This document shows positions 36,601 to 47,245 of a stretch of DNA of 64,000 bases, in pieces (within the stretch, counting starts at the first letter, position 1; each line of letters starts with the position of its first letter). The translations under genes were made by a program, and so were the position numbers. Origin of the DNA: Angiostrongylus vasorum (lineage: Eukaryota > Nematoda > Chromadorea > Rhabditida > Metastrongylidae); contig JADANN010000375.1 in the NCBI GenBank assembly GCA_018806985.1, forward strand, positions 2,232,001-2,296,000. The letters run 5' to 3'. The notes under the pieces were generated by a model. That model worked only from the letters and a program-made list of their open reading frames with translations, was not told where the DNA came from and did no database searches.

Positions 36601-36760
36601 TTAAAGAGCAGATTGATTGGCTCATTGAAAATCGGTTCGCATTTTCATGTTGTGAGATTCTTTTCTGTGTGACTAAGATGGTACCCATTAATACCAATTT
36701 TTTTTCAGTTTCATCGAGCGGAAGGACGATGACATCAATACGTTTGTATATGTTTCCTAG
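27639..36760 (+). CDS. cul-5: Cullin-5, scaffold of CRL5 ubiquitin ligases, 18 exons, complete
   Basis: Exons: 27639-27656, 28241-28459, 28940-29047, 29141-29375, 30276-30394, 31111-31224, 31323-31416, 31807-31937, 32017-32124, 32811-32877, about 32958-33073, 33201-33332, 33460-33699, 33793-34029, 34912-35037, 35334-35468, 36507-36634, 36709-36760 (TAG). The product is about 792 aa, against 780 for human CUL5. N-terminal cullin repeats (exons 2-9) include LLKAYINEW and LVIGVRESW; the cullin-homology region includes CPELLANYCDLLLRK, VFMRFHKAHLSRRLILD, NIKILNGGAW, VTTFQMAVLF and KISFESLRLSTELPD; the C-terminal winged-helix part has QLQTELVEML and ends DDDINTFVYVS. IMKMRK at the start of exon 17 (Lys736) is the conserved neddylation site. 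Family knowledge: CUL5 binds Elongin B/C with SOCS-box receptors at its N-terminus and RBX2 at its C-terminus. Subfamily choice over CUL2/CUL1 rests on near collinearity with animal CUL5. Exon 1 (six codons) is inferred from phase and position. The exon 10/11 junction is off by one base with a canonical acceptor (see findings). Confidence 0.95.
27717..28090 (-). mobile_element. Interspersed repeat family B copy in cul-5 intron 1
   Basis: GGTTTACCACCTCATCGTGG, TCCATCAGGAAGCCCAGGCA, GTGGCAAATCTCCCTGTGAT and GTGAGGACGGGCCATCCAAG follow the family order. A 202-codon open frame on the minus strand here is repeat-derived. Confidence 0.85.
28530..28802 (+). mobile_element. SINE family A in cul-5 intron 2
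   Basis: The head TGCGTGTAGCGCAGTGTTCG is followed by GGGATCGATCTCCCCACCCA, an AGGATAGCAGCACTAGCTCC block, TATGCATTCAGTCACCTCCA and ATTGATCAACGCTGGGAGCT. Confidence 0.85.
29562..30135 (-). mobile_element. Half-copy of the 7705-8203 family, split by a SINE, in cul-5 intron 4
   Basis: TTATTCGGCTAACGTTTTGA on the left continues after the SINE as TTTCGACATTTTCATCTTC and ATCAGAGCCGATGACCC, then CTACAGTTGTTCGTC and an AGACAATCCATCCTGCAG block. The order equals that at 18045-18335. Confidence 0.6.
29594..29872 (+). mobile_element. SINE family A nested in another repeat, cul-5 intron 4
   Basis: The head is diverged (GAGGAGCGTTTAGGACAGTG); the body has GTCCGGGGTCGGCAAATTGG, GATATGCATTCAGTCACC and the tail ATTGATCAACGCTGAAGC. 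Flanks TAACGTTTTGATGT and TAACATTTCGACAT look like a diverged target duplication. Confidence 0.8.
31470..31742 (+). mobile_element. SINE family A in cul-5 intron 7
   Basis: The head GGCACGTGTAGCACAGTGAT is followed by GGGTCGATCCACGCGCCCC, GGGAGGATAGCAGCATTGGC, a GATATGGATTCAGTCACC block and the tail AGGATTGATCAGCGATGAGA. Confidence 0.85.
32325..32530 (+). mobile_element. SINE-like family C, plus copy of a head-to-head pair in cul-5 intron 9
   Basis: AAAACTCCGGACCGCAGGTG, GAACGAACGCGCTATTACGC, CACCATGCGGATCCTTCGTT and a GTGAATGGGATTGGTCTGG block are in family order. Its partner in reverse orientation follows immediately. Confidence 0.8.
32515..32720 (-). mobile_element. SINE-like family C, minus copy of the pair in cul-5 intron 9
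   Basis: Plus-strand sequence reads AGCTGAGAGAAAGGCGAGAC, GGACCCACATGGTATGGTGG, CATCTGCGGTCCGGAGTTTT and AATATCTCAGCATCACCGTG, the reverse complement of the neighbouring copy. It runs on to the GTTAACATTTT end. Confidence 0.8.
34360..34640 (+). mobile_element. SINE family A in cul-5 intron 14, with target-site duplication
   Basis: GGACGCGTGTAGCAGTGATC, GGGATCGATCCCCGCACCG, GCCAGATATGCATTTAATCA and GAGGATTGATCAACGCGAAG are in family order. GCTGTGAA occurs on both sides (34352-34359 and 34646-34653). Confidence 0.85.
35808..36182 (+). mobile_element. Interspersed repeat family B copy in cul-5 intron 16
   Basis: It starts TTACTTGGATAGTTGGATGG, contains AGTTCGATACCAGGGCGGTG (the most B-box-like version) and ends ACGATAAGGCGGCAAACCGT. 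It is one of the most complete members. Confidence 0.85.
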
Positions 36761-36769
36761 GTTTCCATT

Positions 36770-37855
36770 GATCCAATTAGTCGTTATATGACCCTTTTTT
36801 ACTTGTTTCTTCCTCATGTTTTAGATTTTTCGTGCCAATTTTGTTTCTGAGTGACTGAGATATTGCGGTTGTTAGATCATTCTACGTATAGCTTTTTGAT
36901 TTGTTATAGGTCTTGTGCTAACATTTCTGTGCGATTCTTTTCAGTTAGATTAGAAACTTGTGGAATCAAACAGACGGTGAAAAAACTCCATGAACTAAGT
37001 CCATGATGCACTTCTTCACGTAGATGTTGCAGTAGCTTTCGGCATTTCTATGCAAAATCTAACATCCATTGTTGAAAGTTTGTCCCCTTATCCTCCCATT
37101 TTAATTTTTCATATATTTGGGTGAGAAATGCTACTGGCCTTGATTACATGTTTTAATCTCAACAGTAGGAATCTCTAATTCACAATTTTCTTCCCAGTGA
37201 TTAACGTATTCATGCGATTCTATTCGAGTAGAGAATGCGATGCAGTTGTTTTGACAAAGCTAATTTGTTTTCTGCCTAAACTACTGTGATGGGTGTTACT
37301 ATGCCAATATATTTGGATATTTGAACTTGCTAATTTAGTTGATTTTTTCTTGTACTTACAAGTGTGACTAGTCTGCTGTGTGTCGAATTCGTCATAATAG
37401 TCTGTAATAGTGAGAAGTTATTAAAAATCTGTTTAAACACAACATTAAAAACTATGGTTTGGCGACGCGATTCTGGGCTATTGCGAATTTGTTGCAAGGG
37501 ATTGCCAAGGATACGGTAGTAACTTCGTTTCATTGTTCCCGCCATGAACTTGTGTCAATATCTCAGTATCCAGATTTTAGTTGGGAAACTGCTGATTTCT
37601 TTTACTGAGTAGAATTGTTAGTGTCTCGAACTTCGTTAATAAAAAATGTAGAAAAGACTGAACCACTGAGAATTGCAACAAGACTAAAGTGTCATCGCGG
37701 ACATGCCTGGTACCAGTTTGCTAAATTTTCTAACTCTGCTGAGATGCCATGGCTGGTTATCTCGAGAGGTGGGGTCGAACCAACGATTATGTGTGTATCT
37801 TAGGATATTCCTAAGCAGTGTATTACATGAGGTCTTTAAAATTTCATAAAGAATA
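36770..37855. other. 3' flank of cul-5, no gene recognised
   Basis: AT-rich sequence with only short open frames. I see no AATAAA close to the cul-5 stop codon. A separate SINE-like remnant may begin after 37650. Confidence 0.4.
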
Positions 37856-37857
37856 AG

Positions 37858-38102
37858 AGGTAGAGCATCCGATGTTATTAGTCCTTGGGTTATGCGCCAT
37901 GCATTCGACTTCGTAAGTCACTTCTCCAGTGGCTTGTGCTACCCTACCGGTGAATCAAATCAGTACTGCTGTCTTTCCTGGAATGTACGCTGCCAATTTG
38001 CCGACCTCGCGGAAATGGAAGACTTGGTGATTTGGGTCGAGCCAGCGATTGATCCAGTGTGTAATGTGGGGTTCCTTTAACAACTGCGCCACCCCGGTCC
38101 CA
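37858..38102 (-). mobile_element. SINE family A, decayed copy
   Basis: TGCGCCATGCATTCGACTTC, CTACCCTACCGGTGAATC, GCCAATTTGCCGACCTCGCG and AACAACTGCGCCACCCCGG follow the family order on the minus strand with much divergence. Confidence 0.6.
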
Positions 38103-38884
38103 GAAATGGACGCCTTTATAAGAAAGGAATGTTCATACTATTGATTACGAGGAATTCCCAGTGGAATGGTTCGCTGCCTGGCTTTCTTTGTTTTACAATC
38201 CAGTGCCTTTTTAAAAGCTATGCGTCATTCGTTGTCAGCTGTGATCCATCTTCTCGGATCTTTTCCATTTATGTTTCGTATCCCTACGCTGAATCGCTAC
38301 AGCAATTTTCTACGTGACCACTTAAGCGCGACGGGATCGAACAATTGGCGGTTTGCCAGTGAAGTTGGCGCGACTACATCCCGTCATGCATATGCTAATT
38401 CGTAATTATATTTCTACCTGTCCCACAACAAACGACGTTGGATCGTACCATATCCGGACCGTAGGTCGTCTATTATGCTAATTTGCACTCGAGGACAAAT
38501 ATGCGGTCGATTCCATGGGATTATATCGGATTAGATGACTTGGACGTCCAAGGCATCAAGTTTTCAGCCGGTTGCGAACCTTCAACGAGGTCACGATTTA
38601 CTGGCAGTTCGTTTGAGTGTCTTGGTATCCGCCACCTGCATAGTTTTTTGTCTGTGCGATTTAAACGGCACAAACCGGAATTGCTGAGGAAACGATGAGG
38701 GTCCGCGTCCATTACGTGGTGCTTCCGTGTTCAACAAATAGGTGAGAACTCGCCAGGGTTATGCTTGGAAGGGGTTTGAAAGCTTTGGATGAAATGGTTG
38801 GCAATCTTCAGTCTTTTTCGTCCATCAACGCCTTTTTGTATTTTCGAGACTGAATAGTTGCTTTAGTTGTAATGTAAAAATCTG

Positions 38885-39268
38885 CTTACTTGGATAATTG
38901 GATGCCCCATTTTCAATGGTTGTGCGGACCCCAGGATAATTTCCATTCTCCGGAGATTTGCTGGTCTAGCCATTGTGGTTCCCTGGAGTTCCGAGAACAG
39001 CCTGGTCAAAGTCTGCCCCAGATCTTCACCACCACAGGCAGTAGCGGCCTTTCTGGATCAAAGGGAGATTTGCCACCATGCGACTAGTTTGATACCAGGA
39101 TGGTGGTGGATCTTTTTATTGGTTTACTCTTAGCTAGGCTTTCTGATGGAAACGTCGGACTCCTTCTCAGCTTGGGGACCCTGCCAGGGAGATGAATCCC
39201 CAGCTGTACATCGCAGCCTCAGATCCTGGATCACCTCTCAGCTACGATGAGGTAGTAAACCGTTGGAA
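38885..39268 (+). mobile_element. Interspersed repeat family B copy, complete
   Basis: It begins CTTACTTGGATAATTGGATG, has GAGATTTGCCACCATGCGAC and TTTGATACCAGGATGGTGG, and ends GATGAGGTAGTAAACCGTTG. Start and end here define the apparent limits of the family. Confidence 0.85.
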
Positions 39269-40194
39269 AGAATGTAAAAAACAGGTGAATAAAAGATAAA
39301 AACATGTGCTTTAATTGCTAGCCAAGAGTATTCTACACACATTGGAGTATGACATAAAAGTGTTGTTATGCTTCGCTTTCATCGAGTTGAGAATGGGCTT
39401 AAATTTTATTGGGATCGAAACAGTTGCATAAAACGTGAGCAATGAGGACATCCTTATCCGAGCAACTGAAGAGCTTTGATGACCAACAGAGCACCTTCAA
39501 AACCAGAATTTCACTGTTCTACAATGAAATCATTGTCGACATGAATAGCAGCACGTTTTGAAAAAATAACTGTAATAGATGGGAGTGGAAGCCACTAACC
39601 AACGACAGCTCCATATTCTCATCGCTAGCGGTGTTGTTCTTTTAACACCAAGAGTTATCCTAGTTAAATGAGCAGCCGACTTCGGTGGCCGGTATGGGAA
39701 GGTCACTCTGTACGTGAGCACAAGAAGTACAGTATTCATTAAGCCATTACAACTGCACCGCTCTCTCTATAGTTGCAGATGTCGTCTCGATATCTAGAGT
39801 ATTTTGGTAGTCGACAACTTCACAGGCTTGCAGAAGAGAGCTGTTGTCTGAAGTACCCCCACGAAGAGAAAGTAAAACGAAAACGTATGTTTTGTAGATG
39901 CGTCGTTTTCTTTCTCAGCAATCGCCAGATTGTTATTCAGCACACGTTTACCTTCGTGCAAAAACATACAATACAGCAGTAGCTGGCGTTTCAGTAGTAG
40001 CGCCTTTTTTCAGAGCCGTTTTTACTTGCCTTCCACTGAGGAAGGAAGAACTGCTAATTAGAATGACGTATGGTTGATGAATCTGGATGACCATGGGAGT
40101 AAACGTATACTGTATAACAACCTCGCGATTGCTGAGAAAGAAAACGACGCATTTGTAATCCAGTATTGAGGCTAATAGAAAGACTATCCTAGGA

Positions 40195-41300
40195 ACTATG
40201 CTTTGTAGGTTCCATATGATCAGAACTCCGTATTGGTTGGATAGGAGGACTGATATGACTTTGAAAATGGTCTGCAGATTCTATTGGTCTTCGTTTGGAA
40301 ATAATGATGGTCAATATGAGAACAAACACGTTCCACACGTTTCAGCTGCCAGTGTGTGCACAGGAAGGAAGCAGAGATAGGGGGTCCCAGAACTTGGCGC
40401 GGCAAATGGCCATTTTTAATCGCTACGAACGAAACTGTAGCTCGGGATAGGTGTAGGGGAAACTACAGCACCACCCCAACTCTACCGACAATAAGGTCCC
40501 GTTTATCCTGCCCTTCATTTCAAATGAAGTAATTGCAGCTATAAAACGCTGTTTAAGAAGGGCCGGTCTAGAGAATTCGGTAACGATAACTGAAATGCCA
40601 CCGAGTAATCTAAGACGCCAACTAGTTCGTAACCGCCTATACGACCGTCTAAATGCAACGCAAAATTGTACAATTTGCCCCAATGGTAGATACGGTGACT
40701 GCATGAGTTCGAATACAGTCTATCTGATCTCTTGTAAAGCGTGCGGGGATGAATACGTTGGCGAAACGGGTAGACCACTCTGCATTCGTATAAACGAACA
40801 CCTAGTCGGCAAACGTAAACCAAATACCCCACTAGGCACGCAAGGCAGAGACATAACGAAGAGGATTTTGAAGTAGGGGTTACGATCCTCGCGCAGGAAT
40901 CGAGAACACAAGAGCGCAAAATTCTTGAGGCATTCTGGATTAATTCCAAGAATCCGAAAATGAACCGGAGGGAGGAATGCCTCATTATCACGCGTGATAT
41001 TGGGCAGTATATAAGCCTGTTATTCTGATGAGATGATAACATTACGATTCCATGTGAACTCTGTGCGGTTGGTCTCCACGTGACATATTTAGTGGAAGAC
41101 TTATAGAAAACGGTGACTGTGCAAAGACTCTGTTTTCAGTGTGACTGAAATTTTGGTTCAGCATCTTCTCTGTTTGATTATGGAGATGTTTGGCCGTGTA
41201 GATTGCAGTCAACTTGACCTTTCCAGGCTCTGAGGTAGGCGAAATCTGCCGAAACGTCAGCTTGCGCGTAAATAAAGAAATAGAATAACACCTCGTGTTT
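40195..41300 (+). pseudogene. Penelope-like retroelement, 3' part with GIY-YIG endonuclease domain
   Basis: From 40480 the plus strand encodes ISNEVIAAIKRCLRRAGLEN, then LRRQLVRNRLYDRL, a CTICPNGRYGDC zinc-type pair, VYLISCKACGDEYVGETGRP and LCIRINEHL: the GIY-YIG nuclease with its CxxC-type insert as in Penelope-like elements. After a one-base frame change near 40845 the frame goes on as RQRHNEEDFEVGVTILAQ, EAFWINSKNPKMNRREEC and ends QYISLLF at a TGA (41026-41028). Downstream, GAAATCTGCCGAAACGTCAG and an AATAAA lie at 41230-41290. The RT domain is not intact upstream; 40195-40440 holds a decayed part. Confidence 0.8.
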
Positions 41301-41309
41301 GCTAAACAG

Positions 41310-43275
41310 AAATACAAAAGAATTATTCAATCAATGCCAATGTTTTCAGAAAGTCGGTCGTGGGAGAAACATGTTAGTTTGTAGTTAGATGAGGCCACTA
41401 TTTTCACATTGTGCGAGTCGTATATGATTCATACGGTCGTGAATGTGTTTAAATAAAATAAAATTTTGCACTGTTTCGTTAACACTCAACAAGGTGAACA
41501 TCCTCAAATGCTTATGCTACTACCATCTGGGTTTGAGATTCACTGTTCTCGACGGCTTTATTTTAAAGCTAAGTTACAAAAGCACGATGTGTTCTGTTCC
41601 TCCTTCCTTAAGGTGCATCAGTTTAGATTTTTGAAAACTGATTGCTTCGCAAACAACATGAGAGGCTATCACCGTTATAAAGTTCGCTATTGGAAATAAT
41701 TGAATGATCAAATAAGTGAAGGAGTGAGTAGAACGCTCTGGCCGGTGCTGACGAGATCTATGGGCTAGACCACGTATTTTTAAGGTGGAAAATCTTAACA
41801 GTAGCACCAACATAAAAACCGTTGCTATCCTTTATGTTCCGCTACATCTTATGGTATTTCATCGAATGAAGTTTCTTTTGATCGGTTATGTGATTACAAG
41901 AATTTTTTCTATTTAGGTAAAAGAGGACACCAAAAATTCATTTCTTATCGTTATTCATAAGGATAAAGCAGTGTAAAAATTTGTGAGTATATGATTAAGA
42001 AACATGTTCTAAAGCCGAAGGATAAAATCTGGGAGATCTTTTCAAAATCTTCTTTGGACTATTATTAGTATCCATCTGATTGTTTCGGGAAAATTGCGAT
42101 CCACCCGATTCTCTCCGACCAAGGTCGGTAGCTCGTGAACATATGGGAGAACTCTCTGGCACTGTTATCTCGGTATCGTGGGGGAAGGGGAGAAAGGTGG
42201 ACTGAGTGAACAAGCAAAATTTCATTCAAATCGCGTTTGTGTTGAAAGGTTAACCACTCACTCGCTTCCTGTCCTGCATGTCAGTCTTTCGCTTATTACC
42301 AGAGATATTTCAGTGCTTATGAGCGCTGGAATTTTTTTCGAGGTAATTTTTTAAGTAGGAAGCTTTGATTTCTGTTCCCTCAATTGACGATTTTCACCTT
42401 TTCATCTATGCTTTAAGTGTTTGTTCCTCAATGGTGATGTGCACGTTCAAGGAGATAATTGTAGTTGGGAATCAACTGGTTTGTCGACCGTACGAGAATC
42501 GCGACCGTTAATTTTCACTTTCGGTGAACGTCAGATTTTTTATGGTTTAATTTCTAGTTTGAATTCAGAAGAGGTCCTGAGACAGCGCCGATTTTCTGGC
42601 TGAAGAATTTCGCAACCCCTCATTAGTCTTCCCGTTTTTTAGGAGCGAAAAGAAAAGCGTACTTGAGTTTACAAGGAAACAAAGGATTTATTTTTTAGTC
42701 GCTTATTTTCGTCCTTAGGCTAAGTGTGGAAATTTTGAATCGCTAAATGTAACAAACTCAAAATCACATATTTGAACAGCTAAATGGGTCATATTCGAAG
42801 ATACCGTAATCCCTAGCATAATCGAGCCTATGCTTTGATATGCTTTGACTTCGACGCACGTAATTTCTGGTTTTGTTTAGTGTAAAGTGTTTATTTTCAC
42901 CCTTTGCATTCATTCGCGAGCTTGTCCAGCACGGGTGTTGTGCCAGACGTGGTACTTGAGAAGATATTCTCTGCACTTGATAATTTTCTAGAAATCCTTT
43001 CCAGATGAATTTAGTTCCCTGGACACTTCTTGTGGCCTATTATTGAGGCGCAGTCACATATGTATTTAATGTTACATCTTTGTTTAACCAGAGTTTTTCG
43101 GTTGCTCTAAAATTAGCCGGGTCAAGTAATTTACAGATCGCCAACATGGGTAGTCACTTGCTTGGTGTGCGAATCGGTTGTTAAGGCTTATCGCTTATCC
43201 ACTTTGTTTTCTAGGCGGTTGGGACGAATTCTGGCATAGATTTGCTTTTGACTGGGTTTCGGAACTCAAATATTA
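41310..43275. other. Unassigned stretch, no gene recognised
   Basis: Only short open frames without recognisable domains or splice-consistent runs. I see no repeat family here. Confidence 0.4.
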
Positions 43276-43279
43276 ACTT

Positions 43280-43393
43280 AAATCCTATCGATCAGTGCCA
43301 TCAGCAATCACCCGTCAACGGCATTGATCTGGGAACCGCACATCGGCATTGAACCCAATTAAGCTGAGCCTGTAGTTGAAATCATAATGTTGT
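43280..43393 (+). mobile_element. SINE-like family C, 3' part, plus copy of a head-to-head pair
   Basis: TATCGATCAGTGCCATCAGC, ACCCGTCAACGGCATTGATC, AAGCTGAGCCTGTAGTTGAA. It is followed at once by a reverse copy. Confidence 0.75.
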
Positions 43394-43394
43394 C

Positions 43395-43645
43395 TCGTTG
43401 ACGGGTGACTGCTGATGGCACTGATCCATAGAACTAGCTGAGAGACAGGCGAAACGAAGGACTCGCATGGTGTGGTGGTGAACGCCTTAGTCCCCGGAAA
43501 GGGTTATAGCTCTTTCGTTTCCCACCACAGACATCTGCGGTCTGGAGTTTTGCAAATATCTCAGCATCGTTGTGGTTGTATTTGCCATAATACCCTGCCG
43601 TAAAAATTGTGGTAGGCAGAAAATAAAAAAGTAAACATTGTGATT
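43395..43645 (-). mobile_element. SINE-like family C, near full length, minus copy of the pair
   Basis: The plus strand reads TTGACGGGTGACTGCTGATG, CGAAGGACTCGCATGGTGTG, GACATCTGCGGTCTGGAGTT, AATATCTCAGCATCGTTGTG, and ends GCAGAAAATAAAAAAGTAAA. TGGTGTGGTGGTGAACGC on this strand resembles an A box. Confidence 0.8.
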
Positions 43646-43699
43646 AACTTCAATCTTAGGTTGGGGGGCTTGCTAAAGGATGAACACTATTAAACTACA

Positions 43700-46600
43700 G
43701 TTCTTCAGTCAGCTATACCCACATACTACTGTAGCTTGCGATTAGACCATCAGGGGACAGTCATCTGACTGCGACCGAACTATTAAAGAGTGTCTGGAAA
43801 AGTAAACAGGAACCCAAAATTGATGAGAAGGAATCGCGTTCCGCTTTGCGCAATTGCAATTTCTAAAATGGTCTTGGCAGACAGGTAAAAGTGATTCTAT
43901 GATGTAAACATCAAGTGATACTGTTTAAAATTTTTTATGGAAGGAAATAGTCTAGTTTTTTCTTTTTTTATTCGCTTTTCATCTTTTCTACTTGAGGAGC
44001 TTTTTGAGGGTTTTTTTTGGAACGTTCAGAGCAAAAAGAACGATTTTTAGAAAGCTTGTCATTTAACTATAAAGATGTCTTTCCTCGTAGAAATTCTAAA
44101 CCCCACACGATTTTCGCGGCGTTCTAGTTCCCCGAGAAACTCTGGGCGTATTGACATGTGACCACAAGAAGGCATTACTGGACCGAAAACGACTACTTTT
44201 CCAAAATTTGCGAAAAATCCACGATTTGTAGGAAAAAATTAGGAAGTGGTAATTCATCCACACGTACTTCTTTCATCCTTTGATATTTATAGCTTCTCCC
44301 CTGGAGTCAACTGAAATGGCGACTAGGCTAAAGCTTTTCGAAGGACAGAAACGATAGAAACTCTTTATGAACAAGAAACAAGAAGAAAAAAAATACCAAC
44401 TACAACAGACAGTTTTCTTTTGTTATAAATGCAATGGCAAGAGATGAAGCTGACAAAGGATTTGTGGCCTTAACGATAAGAAGGTGCCGAAAACAACAAC
44501 TCATTGGAAGTTCGATATCTGCTGTGAATAAAACCATATAAAGAAAAGGTTCAAGTTTCCCAATCACAGAACTTATCAGAAGAGGAGAGAATATGAGAAC
44601 ATATAGCACCCAAATCGCCTTTTTTGAAGAGTTGTCAATGTAATCAGGTCTATCGATTTATTGATCAAAAAAGAATAACATTTCAGTTCTTGAGCAATGA
44701 AACACTGTAAACCCTGCGCACTTAATGCGTAGGCGGGACCGAGTCTAAGGTACGGCAGGGTTTCCACGACTTCTATGCACTTGATTTTTTGCTGCGGTCT
44801 TTTTTCTCTTTTTTCTTTTTTTGTTCTCCAGTACCATTAACTTCAATGAGGATCTCTAGTGCAAGGTAGCGCTGCTATTCTTCAACTGCGTATTTGACAG
44901 CAATCTGATTGCCGTCTGCGGAACTGTTCATACACTTCGCCAAAACGTATTAGATTTTCTCTAACATGCGTGCATCCTGCAACAAAGCAATCCATATCCA
45001 TTGATTAATACCGTAATTCGATCTTAGAGGAGCGTGAAAAATAACAATTACACCGATACCTAGAAATTTGAGTAACCACAGTACATGCAACAATATAAAA
45101 GCTCTAAGAGATTTGAAGACACGACAATAGCAATAAAAAACAAGCCCGTTTCGATGAAATTCCCTGGATTGTATGAGATTTTAAAGTGGATCCTAGCGAC
45201 TACAGTAACCAGGCGAAGAGTGAGAGGGTGAAGACAATTATGGTTACCGGAAAGCTAATAGAGTTGTGATGTAGTTCTTCGAGTAGGAAGTCTACAACAC
45301 CATCGCCAGATTTCGCAACAACCACATTTCTTAGCGAACGATGACTGAAAAGAATCTCTTTTGTAGAAAACAAAAATATATGAGCAAAAAAGGATTAAAA
45401 AAAATTGGCGGATGGCTAACACCTACAATGGTTGCAATCCGTTCACACTAGCATTGTTGTCTCGTTTCTGAATTTACACTTTTCGTTTCCAACTTGTACG
45501 GAATATTTTACTATTAATTTCTATATGAAGCGTCCGCTAAAACCTGGCCAATTATGCGAACCACTCTCCTACATCTTTTTTCCGGAAAGAATAGTCACTA
45601 CATCCAGAAGAATGGTGGCGGAAGTCATCCCGCTTCTTCTTGGACCACTTCGACATGCATGTCCACTTGTCAGAGAAGAGAAGAGAAGGGAATTCCTTGT
45701 CAGATAAGATTAACATGTCATTGTAGAGCTTGTCCGTTCCGAATTTTGATATGCAAAATAGTCAATATCGGGAAGACTATGTTGTTGAACATGAAATTAA
45801 ACATGCACGAAATTGGCAGCTATCTTCCATTCTGTTTAGTGCCTGTCATTTACGAGTTCTTTACTTAACAATCCTTCAGGAGCTGAACTGGACGAAGAAG
45901 AACCCTACGAGAATGAAGGCTGATGGGCTCTGCAGAATCGGTCATATCACGCAACAACGAAACCCCCTTGATATGTTGGCGAAGTAAAATGTGCTAATTA
46001 ATCGTCATTCGCTAAGTTAAAAGAGGTCTTATACTCAATGGAGACGACAGCCACCAAATAAGCTTTGGAGAAGTCAGGTCTTCCCTGTTAAGTATGTACA
46101 GATTCTTCATACAACAGCTTCAAAACCCAATTTCACACGAATATTGTCGTTGATGTGAAGACAGGATTCGACAGAACGATTCTTTTATCAAAGGCTTACC
46201 CTCGAAAACAACCACACTCACCCGAAAAGAAAACAATGGAATGCGAGTGAAAGCGGATAAATAGAAGATACAACACCTTTGTTTCGCTGGTGTCTATACA
46301 AAGCAAGCATGGCTGGAACGCTGGTTTCTTCAACGGCCCATGTAAAAGCGCAGGTGTGCGGCAGAACTTGAGGATACGAACACCTCTAGAAGCTACACAT
46401 AGGCTTATCTTAGTTCGGAAGTCAAAGTGATAAACAATCCAAACTTGAGTAGTGAAAGAAATGAGAGGCAGAGAGAGTGTGTAATAATATGATGGTTATG
46501 GATATAGAAAACTGACTTTTTTCGGTGTCACTCTAGCATACTTCTTCCTCAAACTATGTGCCAGAAATCGGAAGGCTAAGTAAGCGGAACAGGAATCCAT

Positions 46601-47160
46601 CCAGTGGAAATGAACGTGATATTGAGAGTGATGCTAAGAGTATCCTGTGCCATCTAGGTGTAAGATGGAATCTAAAGGTACATGTTGCGCCAGTAGGTGA
46701 CGATGAGAAACGCTGTTACATTTGCTCAAAATCAAATGAGCAGGTCACATTGTACACGTAACAACTTCTTGAAGAGTACTGTCGACGAGTAGATTCTGTT
46801 GAGCCGTTCCGAACACACGATATGAAAACCAACAAACCATTTGTCAAAGATGTTCTGTGAAAATGTCAATGTAAACTGCGATAGCCTTCCTATCCCTCAT
46901 GCCAACAGGTTGGGAATGGGTGGTTCTGGCATGTGACAAGGACTAATGAAGACTTAGCTGGTGTCATCGCGAACCAAACGTTAATCAACGGAAGGATAGC
47001 TGGCATAGATGAATAGTATAAATTGTGCAAAATAAGGCCAATGGAAGTAAAAGTTCAAAACATCAATGCGTATGCTGAAGCCAGTACCTATACAATTTGG
47101 ATTCCAGTGATTTGGTTGTTAAAAATCTAAAACTGTGCTAAAATTTAGACATCACGAATT
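43700..47160. other. Unassigned stretch downstream of the menorin exons
   Basis: Several 60-100 codon open frames occur on both strands without recognisable domains. The terminal exon(s) of the menorin gene may lie here, but I could not identify them. A frame at 46558-46761 has RCYICSKSNEQVTLY, cysteine-rich and possibly from a transposase, unassigned. Confidence 0.35.
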
Positions 47161-47245
47161 AGTTTTAAGGTGTAAAGTTTCCGTGTGTTGGAACGATTCT
47201 TTTGACGGAGATTAGATATAGACTTGTTAGGGAAAAAAGTCTCAC

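Noticed and set aside
40539..41042. 167-codon minus-strand open frame
   Set aside because: It is antisense to the Penelope GIY-YIG coding fragment, whose plus-strand reading is clearly meaningful.
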